Virus record (IMG/VR): IMGVR_UViG_3300010354_000638
Span: 1-24,179 of that record
Length of the DNA stretch: 24,179 nt
Strand: one strand, 5' to 3'
DNA from: a virus
How positions within the stretch are numbered: the stretch's first letter is position 1; the number at the start of each line of letters is the position of its first letter. Shown here in pieces: positions 23,401 through 24,179 of this stretch. The position numbers and the translations under genes were made by a program. Under the pieces are notes generated by a model. That model was given only the letters and a program-made list of their open reading frames with translations. It did not search any database and was not told the DNA's origin.

Positions 23401-24179
23401 ACTGACCCTGTGAATCCTGTTCCTTCTGATCCAGTATAACCTAGACTACCTGTTGCGCCAGTTGATCCGTCAGCACCCACACTACCACTATGGCCACGAC
23501 TTCCAGTATGTCCTATACTACCGTAAAATCCCTGATCTCCACGACTTCCAGTACGACCTGTGCTACCGTCTCTTCCAACGGATCCTGTGTGGCCTATACT
23601 TCCTGTGAATGCTCGACTGCCTGTAAATCCCTGACTTCCGTCATTACCCAGGCTTCCTGCAACACCTGCACTGCCTGTAAAACCCGCACTGCCTCTAAAT
23701 CCCTGTGATCCAGTATATCCCTCAGATCCAGTATAACCTTCTGGGGGGCCTGGATCGCCCTTGTCACCTTTACTACCAGTAAAACCAAAACTACCTACGA
23801 AACCAGCTTGTGCTACAGTGGTGCTGAAAAATGGTCCAGTGGTATCTACCCAAACAAGTTTTTCACCATCGTCTACTAATTCATAGTGTGTGTCAGTGCT
23901 TGGTTGATACCATATATCACCTTCTCGTGCTATAAGATTTGAAGGAGGATTTTCTGTGCTATAATAATTTGGAATGCGAAAACTTGGGCGTCCACCGTGA
24001 TCAATAGGCTGTCCATCTGGTACAGTTAGTCCCTGTAAAAATATAGTCTGTGTGCTGTCTACAATTATTCTACCGCCCGATGTAGCCGTTAATTTTATAT
24101 CAAGAGCAGGTAGATTAGGAGTGATTTCTCCTAGATTAAATTCTAAATTGCCTAGACTACTTGCATAACTAGTTCTCCA
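20442..24179 (-). CDS. Collagen-like giant tail fibre protein, partial (N-terminus beyond right edge)
   Basis: The frame is open from 24179 to the TAG at 20442, giving at least 1245 residues with no start codon in the first 230, so the true start lies outside the window. The visible N-terminal part (about 125 residues) is beta-rich and holds REGDIWYQPSTDTHYELVDD and LVWVDTTGPF, the Trp motif shared with the sheath. About 885 residues of Gly-x-y triplets follow (plus positions about 21133-23800), mostly with a six-residue period G-x-x-G-S-x (GYTGSQGYTGSE) and few Pro; short breaks such as GSPSAGYTGS interrupt it. This should form a long collagen-type triple helix. The C-terminal 200 residues form a globular domain with RYADIAEKYLTDQKYSIGTV and GVISENPAFTMN, a common phage fibre end domain resembling the Peptidase_G2-type chaperone family; self-cleavage is not shown here. 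Confidence 0.92.
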   Translation of the reverse strand, partial: WRTSYASSLGNLEFNLGEITPNLPALDIKLTATSGGRIIVDSTQTIFLQGLTVPDGQPIDHGGRPSFRIPNYYSTENPPSNLIAREGDIWYQPSTDTHYELVDDGEKLVWVDTTGPFFSTTVAQAGFVGSFGFTGSKGDKGDPGPPEGYTGSEGYTGSQGFRGSAGFTGSAGVAGSLGNDGSQGFTGSRAFTGSIGHTGSVGRDGSTGRTGSRGDQGFYGSIGHTGSRGHSGSVGADGSTGATGSLGYTGSEGTGFTGSVGAGVGGSVGNTGSLGYTGSEGTGFTGSASDIPGPSGSRGHTGSQGRGFDGSPGYTGSPGETLPGPSGSQGFVGSTGHTGSQGPIGLTGSRGELGFSGSIGIGLTGSQGYTGSAGVAGSTGNNGSTGAAGSQGFTGSSGFLGSVGVAGSQGEQGFSGSIGFTGSQGYTGSEGAGYVGSEGYAGSIGYSGSQGYTGSEGAGYVGSEGYAGSIGYSGSQGYTGSEGSGYVGSEGYAGSQGHTGSQGYTGSQGYVGSQGYVGSQGELGYTGSIGYTGSRGFTGSQSYTGSEGAAGSRGHVGSPGWSGSVGFVGSPGDPGYRGSAGVTGSVGARGSEGFKGSAGFQGSPGIAGLEGADGSVGFRGSVGFRGSEGFQGSPGTGRQGSVGFKGSAGFDGSQGDQGLPGHQGSVGRQGSVGFRGSTGPDGSVGDQGSVGHRGSAGITGFYGSAAQRGYTGSPGNDGSTGNTGSTGAAGKDGSRGHTGSRGFDGSPSPGWTGSQSRTGSAGVAGSRGFTGSPSAGYTGSQGNIGSRGHVGSQGFTGSSGVGGYSGSQGRVGSTGFIGSRGLTGSSAAGFQGSVGRDGSTGRTGSIGFTGSPSAGYTGSQSRTGSTGAAGSRGFTGSPSAGYIGSQGIRGFQGFTGSVGYTGSPGNRGGEGFAGSRGFTGSQGDRGFTGFTGSEGRTGSEGARGFTGFTGSAGNTGSQGDRGFTGFTGSAGLTGSLGFTGNTGSIGRDGNTGSRGFTGYDGSRGYTGSIGYTGSPGTFDLAGIGGGANRILFINSNGTAVTTNVNFFWNSYEIYVPRIVINGTSVGIASALYFQTGAGQYPSITVSHATFKAYDSNTYMTGFAFNGVNGAGISATEVSANIFHGTAVTARYADIAEKYLTDQKYSIGTVVKLGGSQEATQADITTEYVLGVISENPAFTMNSESDGQPIALLGRTRVKIRGAVKKNDPLYPCDDGHAWTVSNGSRPFAFALADGQDDLVECLVKS
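22741..22896 (-). repeat. Perfect 78-bp tandem duplication in the collagen-like region
   Basis: Bases 22741-22818 and 22819-22896 are identical. Each encodes 26 residues of the GYAGSIGYSGSQ...GAGYVGSE type. A further 40-odd bases to the left (about 22697-22740) are a near copy with two or three differences. Zero synonymous difference means a recent duplication or ongoing homogenisation. Confidence 0.92.
23323..23452 (-). repeat. Perfect 46-bp direct repeat in the collagen-like region
   Basis: Bases 23323-23368 and 23407-23452 are identical, 84 bases (28 codons) apart, and encode SLGYTGSEGTGFTG-type sequence. This is a second recent in-frame duplication in the same gene. Confidence 0.88.

Noticed and set aside
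20442-23480. GTG at 23480 as start of the collagen-like gene
   Set aside because: It lies in the middle of the Gly-x-y repeat. The same frame continues without a stop to 24179 with sensible protein, so the real start is outside the window.
21133-23800. Dense short repeats that could be mistaken for a CRISPR array or minisatellite
   Set aside because: The repeats stay in one open frame, encode Gly-x-y triplets, have no constant repeat with unique spacers, and continue into coding sequence at both ends.
18531-24179. Diversity-generating retroelement targeting the fibre genes
   Set aside because: No reverse transcriptase, accessory gene or template repeat is visible in the window. The repeats are ordinary coding repeats without an adenine-biased variable region.

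Overview
The window looks like part of the late (virion) region of a T4-like contractile-tailed phage. It is AT-rich and resembles the marine T4-like group (cyanophages, pelagiphages and uncultured relatives). The basis is a set of recognisable T4-type proteins: large terminase gp17, a small-terminase gp16-like protein, head-completion gp4, tail tube gp19, an oversized tail sheath gp18, neck proteins gp13 and gp14, tail-completion gp15, and a gp1-like dNMP kinase. The 3-prime part is filled with fibre genes. The host cannot be read from the window. No tRNA, rRNA, integrase or CRISPR was seen, and there is no gene-free stretch longer than 300 bases.

Layout from left to right. 1-2598: a large unrecognised protein running off the left edge, read leftwards. 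2609-4195: terminase large subunit. 4208-4237: strong terminator. 4288-7444: five small leftward genes in a tight operon (a Cys/His plus glycine-zipper protein, a possible capsid-internal protein, gp16-like, gp4, unknown), headed by a tube-fold baseplate protein at 7446-8576. 8593-8624: second terminator. 8625-12679: gp19 and gp18. 12773-14605: an HNH gene on the other strand, dNMP kinase, and a second HNH homing endonuclease. 14636-15394: gp13, leftward. 15423-18542: the only large rightward block (gp14, a possible endonuclease remnant, gp15, Nudix hydrolase). 18531-24179: two leftward fibre genes, the second a collagen-like giant running off the right edge.

Most genes fit one job: fill the head (terminases), close it (gp4, gp13, gp14), build and finish the contractile tail (gp18, gp19, tube-fold protein, gp15), and recognise the host (fibres). 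The kinase and Nudix enzyme are nucleotide-metabolism passengers, and the endonuclease genes sit at the borders of the strand switch.

The most interesting signals are: (1) T4-type late promoter boxes placed so that the predicted +1 falls on or next to the start codon of six genes, implying leaderless late mRNAs; (2) a hidden N-terminus of gp15 behind a split ribosome-binding site with a hairpin and no ATG; (3) back-to-back, mutually exclusive late promoters between gp13 and gp14; (4) an in-frame 59-residue cassette bounded by QGVAEG repeats; (5) a sheath protein with several hundred extra residues carrying Trp-rich motifs that recur in other virion proteins.
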